Below are positions 1 to 12,100 of a stretch of DNA of 64,000 nucleotides, piece by piece. Position 1 is the stretch's first letter. Each line of letters opens with the position of its first letter. The position numbers and the translations under genes are program-made. Origin of the DNA: Larus michahellis (lineage: Eukaryota > Chordata > Aves > Charadriiformes > Laridae); NCBI RefSeq assembly GCF_964199755.1, contig NC_133903.1:7209001-7273000 (forward strand), given 5' to 3'. The notes under the pieces were generated by a model that did not search any database, was not told the origin of the DNA, and saw only the letters and a list, made by a program, of their open reading frames with translations.

Positions 1-3000
1 TATATGGCTAGAGCATGTGGTTGGAGACTCAAGAGACCAAAATTCAGTTCTTAGTTAGTCGTAAGCTTCTTGCTTAGACTCCAGGTAAATCACTTCATCT
101 TCTGTAGCCACACTTCCCCTTCTGCAAAATGGGGGTAAAACCAGCAGTTTCAGCAGCTTTTGCCTGTATTTCCTATTTAGATGAAAATCTTTTTCAGGGA
201 GGCTATTTTAATGTGCTTGTGCTGCGCAGTCCTGGGCCTGAGATTGTTCACTATAATAAAATCACTTGTTTCAATCCATCCCACGAATCTCCGTTACGTC
301 AGGTTACATCTTTCTTTTGAATCTGAGGACCTGTTTAGTATTTGCTATGCTCAGTTAAAAAACTAAGTGTTTCTTATTTTCAGTATATCACTACAAATAC
401 CACATTCATTACGCCAACATCGTGGCCCTTATTTCCCCAAGAACTTGGGCAGTGGATCTTGCTTTGTTGTGTAACACGAGCAGAAACGATAATAACAAAA
501 GGACTGAGCTGGGAGAGCTCCTTTGGCAGCAAAGCTTGCTGTAGCTCAAATGAGAATTGTAGAAGCTCTGCATGTCAGAGCACGGCTCGAGCTGCTCGGA
601 GGCTGCCCTGTGCCCTTGTAGCTGTCAGCTCTGCTGGCATTACCATACCTGCTTAGCTGCAACACCGAGCAGGGAGCAGATGACAAGCACCAAAGTCAAC
701 TTGTTGGTCAGGCCCTACACGATGTGACTCCCTGTTGTGGTCCTAAGTCCTAAGATCAGCGTGGAAAATAGCTAGGGATCTTATTTCCTTTCCGTCTAGC
801 TCCTCCCAAGGTGTTGTGCACCTTCATGTAGCACAGTGACTGAATCGGATTAGATTACTGGTTTGCCAAAAGCCCCAAACTTTTCATGCTATGAAATATT
901 TTGAGAAGCAGCAAAGATTAAGCTCACTAGATGAGACATCAAATTTGCAATTGCACTACTGGAAAGCATTTTGAAACCCTCTGGGGGTTTTGTTCAGTTT
1001 TTATGAAAGTACTGAGATATTAACTCTTCTGTTCAAAACAAATGCTACCTCAGTTAATTGAAATCTGCTATCCAAATCTTCCCCTGGCACTTTCAGTTAG
1101 TAAAGTTTTCTGCATTTTTTTTCTAGCATACTTATCTTGGGTTTATACTTGCACAGTAACTGCTGAATCCCACCTGAGAAATGGCTGCATTTCAGAAGTG
1201 GATGAGTAACCAGCTAATAAATGATCTTCCAGATATTTTTGGATCTCTTAGGGTGGAGGGCATTAAGTAGCTTTCTAGTGATAGCATGCTAAGGTATTAC
1301 GAATCAGGAAGTCCATTCTCTCTGTTAGTGGATGCTATGAATTTCTAAGCACCTCTCAAATATTTCCATCCACTCTCCTGTTTTTCTAGAGACTAATGGC
1401 TGAAAGCAATATTAGCCAAACTCTAATGAATGTCAAGCAAAGCATTTCAGAGTAACAAGTAAATGAACACATATCAAAGTACTGCTTCTCCCGTGCTGCC
1501 CAGGGAATGTGAAGGGCAAGCCGTTTTACCGCCCACACCCGTGCAAAAGACAGTGTCAGACCTCGCGGAGCTGCTGAAGTCAGTGGGCTGTAAAGCGTGG
1601 CCGGAGCCTGGCTGGCTCCCCCGGGGCGCAGAGAGCCTGCTTTCAGCTTATTTGGGTTGCTCGGCCAAAGTAGCCTCACTATAAATACACTGTCAAAGCT
1701 GTTCTGAGAATAGGGCAGTTTCACATCACTATTTTATTGTAAAGAAGTTAAGCAGAAAAGTGTGGCTGGCTGTTTTGCCTGCCAAATCAGCAGCATCCCA
1801 CTGCTAACCTCTGACGCAGGAAAAAATATGGTCGGTCCTGCTAAATAAATTGTATTAACTCATCTTGTCTGTTACTGGGCTTCCTATGGGCCGGGTCCCG
1901 AATGCAGCACCGGGATTGTGAAGCAGGGTGCATTAGCCTCAGCCATCTGCTTGGAAATTTCTTGCAAGTGTGTTCTGCTTCACAGGGTGACGCTAGCATC
2001 GCTTAAAATCCTTCAGCTGACAACAGGTAACTTGGTAAGCTTTCATAAATTGGTTACGTTCAGCCATATGTCCTTGAAAAACATCGCGGCTCTTAGCTCT
2101 GTAGAGGTAGCTGAAGTCAGCCCTTAGCTGAGTGGGTAGGGCTGACTCGAACAGGCTTTGAAGAAGGAGAAAGCCCCACATCTTGTCTCCTCAAGGCTGT
2201 CGTGTCCATGTACTTACCCCAGGGTAAAGACCCGATCGCTTTTTTGTGTTGGAGACAAAGATTAAGAAGTCGGTGTGACTACAAGAAGCAGGGGGCAAAC
2301 CCATGTTTTCTGCTACCCTTAATTAAACTCACGTAAAATTGAAACATGGACAGATCTCGGGCGCTTGTCTGTGTGCCGCTCTGTTTGTTCCCTGTCACTG
2401 AAATCCAGGGGGAATGGTAAATGCAGACAGAACTTGTTCAAACTGAACAAATGCCCCGGAAAGTGCCATTTCCAAACGCTGTTCTTTTCCCCCATTCGAT
2501 GGGGAAAATGTTCAAGATGCAATATCCTTTCCCGTTATTGGCCGGCTCTGTGTATCTGTTAGCTTATTTGCAGCAATAGGAAGTGAAACAGAAATACAGT
2601 TTGCATGTAGGGTAGAGATAGCTACTCTGCTTTATCTGCACTGTAGCAGGGGAAAAAAGCTAGCACAACATGACGTGAAAAACGATTGTATAAACATACT
2701 GCATACAGCAGAAGTTGGAGAGATGAACCTCGAAGAAAGAGGACAAGTTTAGAAGCAGGGATTTCAGTGGAGATCTTGCCTGATGCATCACGGTCGTGCC
2801 CTGAAGCGTATAAACCATTTATCTGTCTGAAAACCATTATGATTTGTTCTACGGTAGCACCTAAAAGATTCAGGCAGTATCTTGGTCCCTTGTGCTTTGC
2901 GCAGTCCAAAATAGGCTTGTCCCAGTTGGGACAGATGAGCTGGGCAAGACATTTTAGAAAGGGGGAGGATTGAAGTGTCTTTCCCAATGTCACCAGAAAA

Positions 3001-4740
3001 CCAAGAGCAGACCCCAGAGGTCGAGATGATTCCCTGTGCGGCAGCCCCGGGAGCACGCTGCTTTCCTGCACGTAGATGCTACCGCCCAGCTTTCCAAATG
3101 CCATTGGTTTTCTGAGGGTCTGTCCATCCATCACCTTTTATGTCCGTGAGCTGCTCACATTGCACAGACCCACCTGGGATGTACAGTGTGGCAAAGGGAC
3201 ACCCACTCAGGGGACGAGGTGCGGGGCATGCTGAGCCCAACCCGGACAAGGGAACCTTCCTGGCACTGACCACCCTGGGGGACGAGGGCTGCGCTTGCCT
3301 TCCTGCGTAACTCTGGGCTGATGGATACAGGATGGTTTGTTCTCAAAGCATGGAAACGATTTTTGAGGACACTGGAACAGCTGCTTCGGAACTGCTGAAA
3401 TGGTTTGAAAAATCTCACCTACGGTAAGCCCGTCAAGTAAATATGGTCTTTGTTCTTAAATCTGCAACTCGGGGATGAGCTGGTGATGCCCTTGTCACTG
3501 GGGTGCAATCCCTGGCCAGGCCAGTGAGACATCCTGCCAGAAGAAAGCAGGAGGGACCAACCTGACATTCTCTTTGGAGCCATTTCTTTTTTTGCATAGT
3601 AAAATGTGATTTCTACTGAGCTGGTGACATTGGGGAACGAAAGGCTGAAATCTGCTTTTCCTGCTGAGAGTCAGAAATAGATCTGGAGAGATGATGACTC
3701 ACCTGTAATTGAGAAAAACTGAATGGCATCATCATGAGCTTTTAACAGTTAAATCCTGATTCCACCTGCCAGAAAGAACAGACCAACAAAGCTGCAAAAC
3801 GCCAAAGCGAGTTGGAGATGGGGCCCAGCGCACAGGAATCCTTCACTTTGTTATGGCGTTCTGCATGTAAGGGGCTTAACACGCCTGCTACACGCATACC
3901 CCGTGTGATTCCCGCGGTAGTGGCACTGGGCCCTGCATGGGGAAACGGAGCTGTACAGACAGCAGGTCGGGAGGAGAGCTGGTGGTGGAGCCATGAGAAG
4001 CCCCCCAGCCCCAAGGGGAGACCTGGTCGGTGCCAGCAGTGCATGCGTACTCCTCCCTGCGACTTTCCCTGCAGTTCCCGTCCGAAGCAGAGATGATGTC
4101 AGAGTTGTCATGGCATCGGTATCTATGGAACCGGGATCATCATCACAGTGCTACGAAAACTAACTCAGGAGATGGTCCTGGAGTCGCGGGAGGGAACTCC
4201 CTTTGCAGTAATTGAGGGTTTCCCTCTGTAAGGTTCCTCTCTTTTTCCTCCTTCCTTCTTGTCCCTGGGGAGGGAGCGGGGACAGGGCTTGGCCTCCTCC
4301 CGTCCCACGGCAGCTCTGGGTGCCTCCTTTCCTGCATGGGGAGAGCAAGATCTTCAGCCCCATCAGGCTGCCCTTTTCTTGCACCAGCTAATGGGTGCAT
4401 AACGACGTGCCTCGCCGTGAAGCAGCCACTGACCCTTCCCTCTGCCACGCCAATGGGCTGCTCTCAGCCGAAGGCCCCGAGCCAGCTGCCAGGGGAGGAC
4501 CCTGTATGTGCCCTGCCTGCAGGGGCGTCCCGCGCTCCCACTCCCCAGCAGAGGTGACAGCAGCCCTTTCTGCTGTTACATCTCCCTGTCCCTGCTATCA
4601 GCAAGGGACACAGCAAGGGGCTGGGCAGAGAAAGGGTGTTTATCTCAGGGGAAGCAAGGCGCGCATCCGAGGTGAGCTGAGCAGCGTGGTGGCCTCCCTG
4701 CACTCCACGGCATCTCCCTCCTGCCAATGGCCCAGGTACT
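1..4740. other. Upstream flank of SYNGR3, no gene seen
   Basis: I see no frame with recognisable protein similarity and no splice-consistent exon set. GC content rises toward the 3' part (from about 3800). A MIR-like SINE lies near the left end. In human the next gene upstream would be GFER; no exon of it is recognisable here. Confidence 0.6.
70..145 (+). repeat. MIR-like SINE fragment
   Basis: The stretch TAAATCACTTCATCTTCTG...CTTCTGCAAAATGGGGGTAA follows the conserved MIR/CORE-SINE pattern (caagtcactt ... cctcagtttcc ... ctgtaaaatgggg). Diverged; ends approximate. Confidence 0.55.
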
Positions 4741-5670
4741 TACAGCCACAGGGCTTGCCCTGGCCATGGCGCAGGTAGCCCTTGCCATCACATGGTGACA
4801 CTGGCATAGTGTGCCAGTGTTGCCAGCAGTGACCCTTGCAACAGCACCCTACCCCTGCCCATAGCACACTGTCCACAGAAGCAGCATGGTGACTGTGGCT
4901 GTAGCACGGTAATCCTTGGAATAGCATGGTGACCCTGGGTGTGGCAAGGTATCCTGGCTGTACTGTGGTGTCCCCAACCACAGCATGCTGTCCCCCAGCC
5001 ATAGCACAGTGACAGTGCCTACGGCATGGTGCTCCTGGCTGCAGCATGGTGACCCCAGGTGTAGCACGGTCACCATGGCCATAGTGTGGTGTCCCCAGCC
5101 ACAGCACACTCTCCCCAGCCGTAGCACAGTGACTGTGCCTACAGCATGGTGATCCTGGCCGCAGCACTGTGGCCACAGCCATAGCGTGCTGTCCCCAGTC
5201 ATAGCACAGGGACCATGCCTACAGCATGGTGCTTCTGTCTGCAGCGTGTCGCCTCAGGTGTAGCATGGTGACCATGGCCATAGCGTGGTGTCCCCAGCCA
5301 TAGCGCAGTGACTGTGCCTACAGCATGGTGACCCTGGCTGCAGAATTGTGACCACGGCCATAGCGTGGTGTCCCCAGCCATAGCACAGTGACCTTGCCTA
5401 TAGCATGGTGTCCCTGCTGTGCAGCATGGTGACCATGGCCATAGCGTGGTGCCCCCGGCCACAGTATGCTGTCCCCAGCCATAGCACAGTGACTGTGCCT
5501 ACAGCATGGTGACCCCAGGTGTAGCACAGTGACCATGCCCATAGCATGCTGTCCCCAGCCATAGCACAGTGACCGTGCCTACAGCATGGTGACCCCAGGT
5601 GTAGCATGGTGACCACGCCCATAGCGTCGTGTCCCCAGCCACAGCAAGGTGCCACAGCGTGGTGTCCCCG
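4741..5670. repeat. Minisatellite, about 20-bp unit
   Basis: Diverged tandem copies of a 20-bp unit near CATAGCACAGTGACTGTGCC / TACAGCATGGTGACCCTGGC run for about 0.9 kb. Some composite blocks return at 80 or 180 bases (for example CACAGTGACTGTGCCTACAG near 5126, 5306 and 5486). The long minus-strand open frames here come from the repeat. It ends about 270 bases before the SYNGR3 ATG. Confidence 0.9.
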
Positions 5671-5689
5671 CCCGCAGCACGCTGACACT

Positions 5690-6120
5690 GGCTGCCCACG
5701 TTGCCCACGGCCACCGCGGGGTGCGTGGGCTCGATATGGGGGGGAGGTGGCGCGCCGGGCGCGCGCACCTGTCGCCCGTCCCTTCCCCCCCCGCCCGGCG
5801 GGTGGTTCCTCCCGCTGCCCGCACGCGGCGCTGCGGACGAGCCCACGCGGCCGGCGCGCGGGGGGCGGGCAGGCGCGCGGCCGGCGCGGGGCGCGCGCGG
5901 CGGGGCTGGTGTGGGAGCGGAGCGGGCGGCGGGGGAAGATGGAAGGAGCCTCCTTCGGAGCGGGCCGGGCGGGGGGGGCCATCGACCCCGTGGATTTCCT
6001 GAAGCAGCCGCAGACCATCCTCCGGCTGGCGACCTGGGTGAGGCGGAACGGCCGTGCGGGCGGGGAGACCGGGCTCGGCGGCGGGCAGTGCCCGGGCAGC
6101 GGCTGTGCGGTGGGCAGTGC
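5690..6120 (+). promoter_or_regulatory. SYNGR3: SYNGR3 CpG-rich promoter region
   Basis: Very GC- and CpG-rich sequence with GGGGCGGGC Sp1-type boxes (near 5861) surrounds exon 1. No TATA box is evident. The transcription start cannot be placed from sequence alone. Confidence 0.7.
5939..6037 (+). CDS. SYNGR3: SYNGR3 coding exon 1
   Basis: Codes residues 1-33, from MEGASFGAGRAG to ILRLATW. The ATG follows a GC-rich leader (AAGATGG). The donor is TGG|GTGAGG and the exon ends in phase 0. The residue count equals that of the human first exon. Confidence 0.96.
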
Positions 6121-9100
6121 CGGGGAGACGTGCAGTGGCCATTGCAGCGTGCGGTGCCTGTGCAGCGTGCGGTACCCGGGCGATGTGCGGTGCCCGGTGC
6201 CCGTGCGGTGCCCGGTGCGTTGTGCAGTGCCGGGGCGATGTGCAGTGGCCATTGCAACGTGCAGTGCCCTGTGCATCGTGCAGTGCCCGTGCGGCGCCCG
6301 GTGCATTGTGCCGTGCCCGGTGCCCGTGCAGTGCCCGGTGCATTGTGCAGTGCCCGGTGCAGGCACCGTGCAGCGCCCCGTTCCATGTGCGCTGCCTCCG
6401 CAGCCGCTCGTCGCCGGTGCCGCCGCGGCGGGGGGTGCCCGGCGGTGTGTGTGGGGGGGCGCGGGCTGGCCGGCTCCCACGGGAGATCCCTCGGGAACGG
6501 GGCAAGGCGCGGTGGGTGGGTGCGCTGCGGCCTCTTGCCAGTTTTCTCCCTGGGGCTTGAGCAAAGGGCAAAGGGTGTAAATCAGGAGGCAGAGGACATT
6601 TTACTTCCTTCCACGCTCCGTGCATGGGTGTGTGTGTGTGTAACAAGAAATCCGAGGGCCAGCCCTGCCCAGCTCCCCCTATTCTTTTAAAAGATGTCAT
6701 ATTTTTTTGGCCGTTTCCCATGTACCAGTTCCTGCGGCGGGGCGGAGAGCAGGAGGTGGAATGTGCTGTGCAGCCGCTCAGGGAAGGCTTCTCTCACCGG
6801 TGGTCCATGAATAAGCAGCACGGGAAGCTGCGCAGTGATGCTCGCTGGGGCCGTGGCTGCCCCAGGGGCGATGGCAGCCACTAATTCACCTCCCTCAGCC
6901 TGGCTTTTACCTGCTGAGATCTGCCAAGGTGCATGGTCGTGGTCATGGGAGGTCAGCAATGCCTGGCCCTTCCTAAAAGCCCACCATGGGGAAGGTCTGC
7001 CCGGGTCTCACCGCAGCCCTCTCCTGGCTCCTGTGCATGGCTGGAGGCTGCGGCCAAGCCGAGCTGGGCCTGGGGGGGGCTCATCCTCACCGGTGTCATG
7101 CCTCTGCTGTGTGTGGAGGCCCTCGGCCACCCATGCTGGCTCTGTGTCACCTTCAGCAGTACCAAATGCAGGCAGTGAGTGAAGGAAGGGTGTGATGAGA
7201 AGGTGCTGCCCCCCCCCCCCGGCTGCCGTCATACCAGCCGACACAGCCGGGTGCATTTGTGGGGCTCTCTGGGGTGGGGTGACCCGTCCGAGGCCCTGTA
7301 CATCACAACATGGGAGCATGTGCTTATCTTTAGGCACATGAGCAATTCCAGCTGCAATCACATGCTTAAAGTCGAACCACACACTTAAGTATTCTGCTGG
7401 ATGGGAGCCAGCGTACTTTCCAGGCTTTGAGAAAGCCCCCGACTCCACTACTGGAGAAGAACAGGGGCCAGGTATGGATCTGGAGCATCCAGCTTGGGGT
7501 GGATGGGCCATTTTGGGCAGGGTTTGGGCCCCTGTCGGGAGTCATCTCCTAGAAGCATTGCCTTAGTCCATAAAACTTGCTCTGGATCCACCTGTATCCT
7601 TCTCGAGTGGCAATGGCAAACCGTTGGCAATGGTGTTGCTTTTGGGCAACTATAGTTGCCCAAAACTCACTGATAGTGAGTTAGGCTCCTCATAAAATAT
7701 ATCTGCCACCACGGACCCAGAGAGCTCACCATCCTTGTTGTAGAGAAGGGGATTGGACGCTGCTGGGAAGCAGGAAAAGAGTATGGAATATAGAGATAAA
7801 ATAAAAATTCCAGATTAGAAGATATTCATGCATATATTCACTGGCTGGTTTATTCAATGGCAAAGTCACTCGTTTCGTGGTTTTGCGTTCACAAGGAATC
7901 TGTGAAAACCGAGTGCTTACAACTACAGAAATGCATCAACTTAACTCTAAACAAGAGCAAGGACCCACTGATGTGGACAAATGTGGGATACCCACAGAGC
8001 TATCGCAAGCGTAAATGTTTGCGGTATTGAGAGTCAGCTCCAAAGCCCACTTTGAGGGAGTTTTTTGCTGGTTTCAGTGGGCTGTGGGTCAGGCTGTGGA
8101 AGCTCACCTTAAAAGCCCTTTGGACCACTTTTCCCAGATCTGTCGGGGACCCTTCTCCATTGCTATTCAAGCTTGGGTGTTCAGAGCCCTCCCTGACCTT
8201 CTCATGGCTGTTGCAGTCAGGTTATCTGTGTCTTAAACCTGTTCAGCATTTATGGCTCCTTCCCAGTGTGAGCAGGGACTTTAGTTGGGTGAAAGCTATG
8301 AGTGGAGGTTTCCTTTCCACCCTCCTGCATGGCCATCGCTATTTCTTGGAGGTGGTGTAAAATGAAGTGTGCCCGGGCTGCTTCTGAGCAGTTCCTCTGC
8401 TGCTCTTGCCGGACAGGACCCATATCAAGATGGAGAGCTTGGATGGAGGAGGCAGACAAAAGGGTTTGCCTGCGAGGTCCCTGCTGCCTTTTTGTTCTGT
8501 TACACCCGTAACTGCTGCCCCGGGAGAGTGTGGCTGTGCCGTGGGACATGGCAGCATCTGCTCCCCATCGCACCGTGGTGGCGGCCAGGCAGGCGGCAGG
8601 GACCAACACCCTGCCGTGATGTTCCCGGATTCACAAAGCAAACAGAAACCTTCCTGGGCTTTCCTGCCTGCCGTCAGGGGGGAGACGAGCTGCCTGTGCC
8701 TGCACCTCACAGCCGTGGATCGTTACTCAGAAAGCCCTGGACTGAGCCTCTGATGTGTTGGGGTGTGTTTTCTTCATGTGGTTTTCCTTCCTGTGGTTTT
8801 TTGTTGCGTCTTTTTAAACATATATATTTGATCCAACCTGTGCAGTTGGATCAAACCTCAGAGATGTGACCCTTGTTGCGGTATGTTATGTTCCTTTGGT
8901 GAGAAAAGGAGGGAGCTGCCTGAGATGTGCTGCTTTGGGTGGGAGTATGGGTGATGGAGAACCACCATCGGTGCTGATCAGGCCGATGGCCATTGCTGGG
9001 GTTTCATGATGAGCTACCGCCAAAGGATGGTTCAGCTCTGTTTTCTGACTCCGGTAGTTGCTTCGGGGCTGTGGGTTCAGACCTTGTGCTGGCAAACATC

Positions 9101-12100
9101 TAAGGGACTGACAGGTGAATGGTGACTTCAGCGTAAAAATTCCCAAATGGCAAAGGGGGATTCCTGGTTCTGCCTCACACAGCAGCCCCTCCCTGACAGA
9201 TATGGTAATTCTGAGTATCTGAAGGGAAAGAAAACACTCCTGGCTAGAGCTGTAAAATCAAAAGCTGGAAAGAACCATTTAACAGTTCCTCATTCATCTC
9301 TTCCCCCTCCGTCTGAAGCAGTTGCTCAGATGAAGATGTGATCACTCTTGTGGTTTCCTTTTGAGACATTTTTTGCACAGCAAAACAAACTCGATATTCA
9401 CGAAGGATTGTGAGTTCCTTTCTCTGTGACTGCCAGCACCAGCTAGACTTTCAAGTGGCCACACAGCTTTGCAGGGGCATTGTTCATTTAACGTAGATTT
9501 AGGTTTGACTTTTAAAAGCAGTTCTGGAAAATGTTTTCAATAATTGCTGTGAATTTCAGTGAGAGCACCAGTAAAAGCGCGGTGCCCAGTCCCGCCGGTG
9601 CAGCCTGCTCAGAAGGGTCGTTCCACTCTCGCCTCTGTCTCTGTGGACCTCAGCGGGAGGTCAGGACCCTGTTTTGCTGCAACATAGAGCAATACTGAAG
9701 TATTTTCTTTAAAATGCTTGTTTCTTGCTCCAGTGACACCCCTGTTGCTACCTGCATGACTTCCACAGCTGGACAACCTTGCCTGCAACCGGCACGTTGG
9801 CAGCTGCCTGACCCGATCTACCGCCATGATTCTTAAAGTTGAATGAAGTTCATCGCTTGGATCACTGGAGAGAGCTTTCCCTATGCAGTATTGTATCTCA
9901 TTAGGCCCAGTATTTTGTTTGGGTTTTCTTTGCAATAATCTTATGCTTTTAAGAGCAAAACCTTTATTAAGGGACTGGACTAGGGCAGCCAAATTGGATT
10001 ACTTGGCAGAGGCATGGCAGCAAAGTGGCAGTCCCTGTAGCTTTTGATATGCAGTAGGGAACTTTTATCACCAAAGGTTACTTCGGCTCAGATCCAGCAA
10101 AGTCTTTATGTGCTCGGCTTTGCACTGATATGGGTCTTAGCCCATAATACAGCAGATCATTGTCTTTCAGCAAGGCAGATGGGCTTTGCTGAGTTGTGAC
10201 TTTGGTGAGGGATGTGCTGGGTGGTGGTTTGATGCACCAGGGATAGGTGGTGGTTCTTGGAGGCAGGGAGCGTGCCCTTTCCCTCCTGGTCCAGGTTTGT
10301 TTTGTTTCTCTAGGGCGATATTTGCGCTCACGGTAAAAGGTGTGTTTATTTTTATTAGAAAAATCGAGCTCAGGAGCAGAAGGCAGCAAAAAAAAGATGA
10401 TTATGGCTGCAGGATTGTCGCTACCCTGCAACCTCAGGACGGAGCACTTCTGAGAAGTTTCACGCCCGGGGTGAAGCTGCAGAAAGGCTGGTTTGAGGTG
10501 TTGTGGGGTGTACGTTTGGGTTTGCAGGGCTACAACACACAGCTCTTGTAAAGGGTTGGAGTTGGAGCCTGGAAAGCTCCCTCGCTGGAGCAGACCTTGC
10601 CTGCTCCGAGTGTCCTGCAGAGGCAGGTGGAGGTGGCTGCTTGGCGTACCAAGCGCCGAGCTCACCCCAGGAGACATCAACAAGAAATGCGAGGTGGGAG
10701 CCCTGGTGCTGCAAGCTCCAAATAGCTCCCACAGCCTTCAGGGGTTTCACTGACTCTTGAGCACTTGGGGCTCTTAGCAAAGAGCTGCAGGGCTGGTCTG
10801 GCGCTTAAGGAACCCGTGGCGATGCTAAGAATCGTTAGCGTGATCTTAGCGGCTCTGGATTTTGTCTGATCTTGGCTGCTTTTCAGTAGGGTCACCAGAT
10901 TTCCATCTTAATTCTCTTTTTCTGTGGGCTGTAGATTAAAGGCAGAACTTAAATTTAACATTTTTGGTAATGGAATTATACAAAAGTTTCGCTGCATCTG
11001 AGCTTAAAATGCTTCTAAATTATCATTTTCCTGTCATCACTGGTTCAAAACGCTGCTGGCTTGCCATGTGCTCAGATTGCGTTACTAGATTAGGAACTTT
11101 GAATGGGAGCTGTGTTTCAGCCAGCATCTCTCACCACATTAGAAAAAGTAATTCAGTAAAAATCGGTCATGTGGTCATCAATATGCATCCTTCCCAAGCT
11201 GATTAGCCCGGTAGACATGTCCATAAACCTATTACGGCCAGCATCATACCACCTCTTTCCGTGCCAGAAACTGCGTCAGGTCTTTCCTTTGTGGTCGTAT
11301 CCACAGCCCTTGTGGGAGATCTGGCAGTGCTTAAAGTAGTTCTTTAGTCTTCACACCCTCCAATAAATTATGCAGATCTGTGCTGGAAACTTCCCGGTGA
11401 CTGACAACTGTAAAGATAAACTGGAGAGGGACACAGGACCCGATTCCCCCAGAATTTGAGCTTGGTGGGTGTTGAAGGAGGATGGCCCTCTGCCAAGGGT
11501 CTAACTCATCCCTGAGCGGAGTATCTGCACGAGGTACGTATGCCACTCAAGACAAGGGCTTAACGGAGGCTTATGAAAACGCTCAGCGCTAGGCAGGATT
11601 TGGCCTGGGCTGATTTGACCTTAATTGTTTTCCCTTCTCATTTGCTAGTCCGTCCTTCCTTTGCTGGGTGGTGGCTGGAGGAGAGGAGGGTGCTGTGGAG
11701 AGTGGCATCTGTCTCACTGATGCTCGTGTTAGAGTGGCGAAGGATCTCCCAAACGTTGGTACCATCTTTCTGTACGTGCAGTTTGTGCCCAACACTTCTG
11801 ATCGTGAGCCACAGCAGAGCAAATTAGCGGTGGATTATTTTTCTTCATGCATTAGATTTCCTTGATGTTGATGCTAATGGTTGCTTGCGTGTGTAATCAA
11901 AGCAAGGTTTTGCAGTCTCCTACAACCCCACACCTTCTGGTAATGTTTTTTTATAGGTCCCAAATCAAAGCACAGTGCATCAGCAGTGGAAACATCTCAC
12001 CTTAAAATGGCTGACGGTTCACACACTGAAGCTTTCAGCTTGTGCTCTCTTGCGTTATTTGCTTTTTGTTTTCCTTGCTATGGCTGCGCTCAGACCGCGA

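Noticed and set aside
4741-5670. CRISPR-like spacing of repeats
   Set aside because: No unique spacers, diverged units, and a vertebrate context; these are minisatellites.
5398-6721. Very long minus-strand open frames (295-388 codons) across the SYNGR3 promoter
   Set aside because: They are built from the 20-bp minisatellite and GC-rich repeats, lie antisense to exon 1 in several frames, and show no domain.
7699-7719. REST/RE1-like site (CACCACGGAC core) in SYNGR3 intron 1
   Set aside because: Only the central part matches; the flanking halves of the 21-base consensus do not. Too weak to call.
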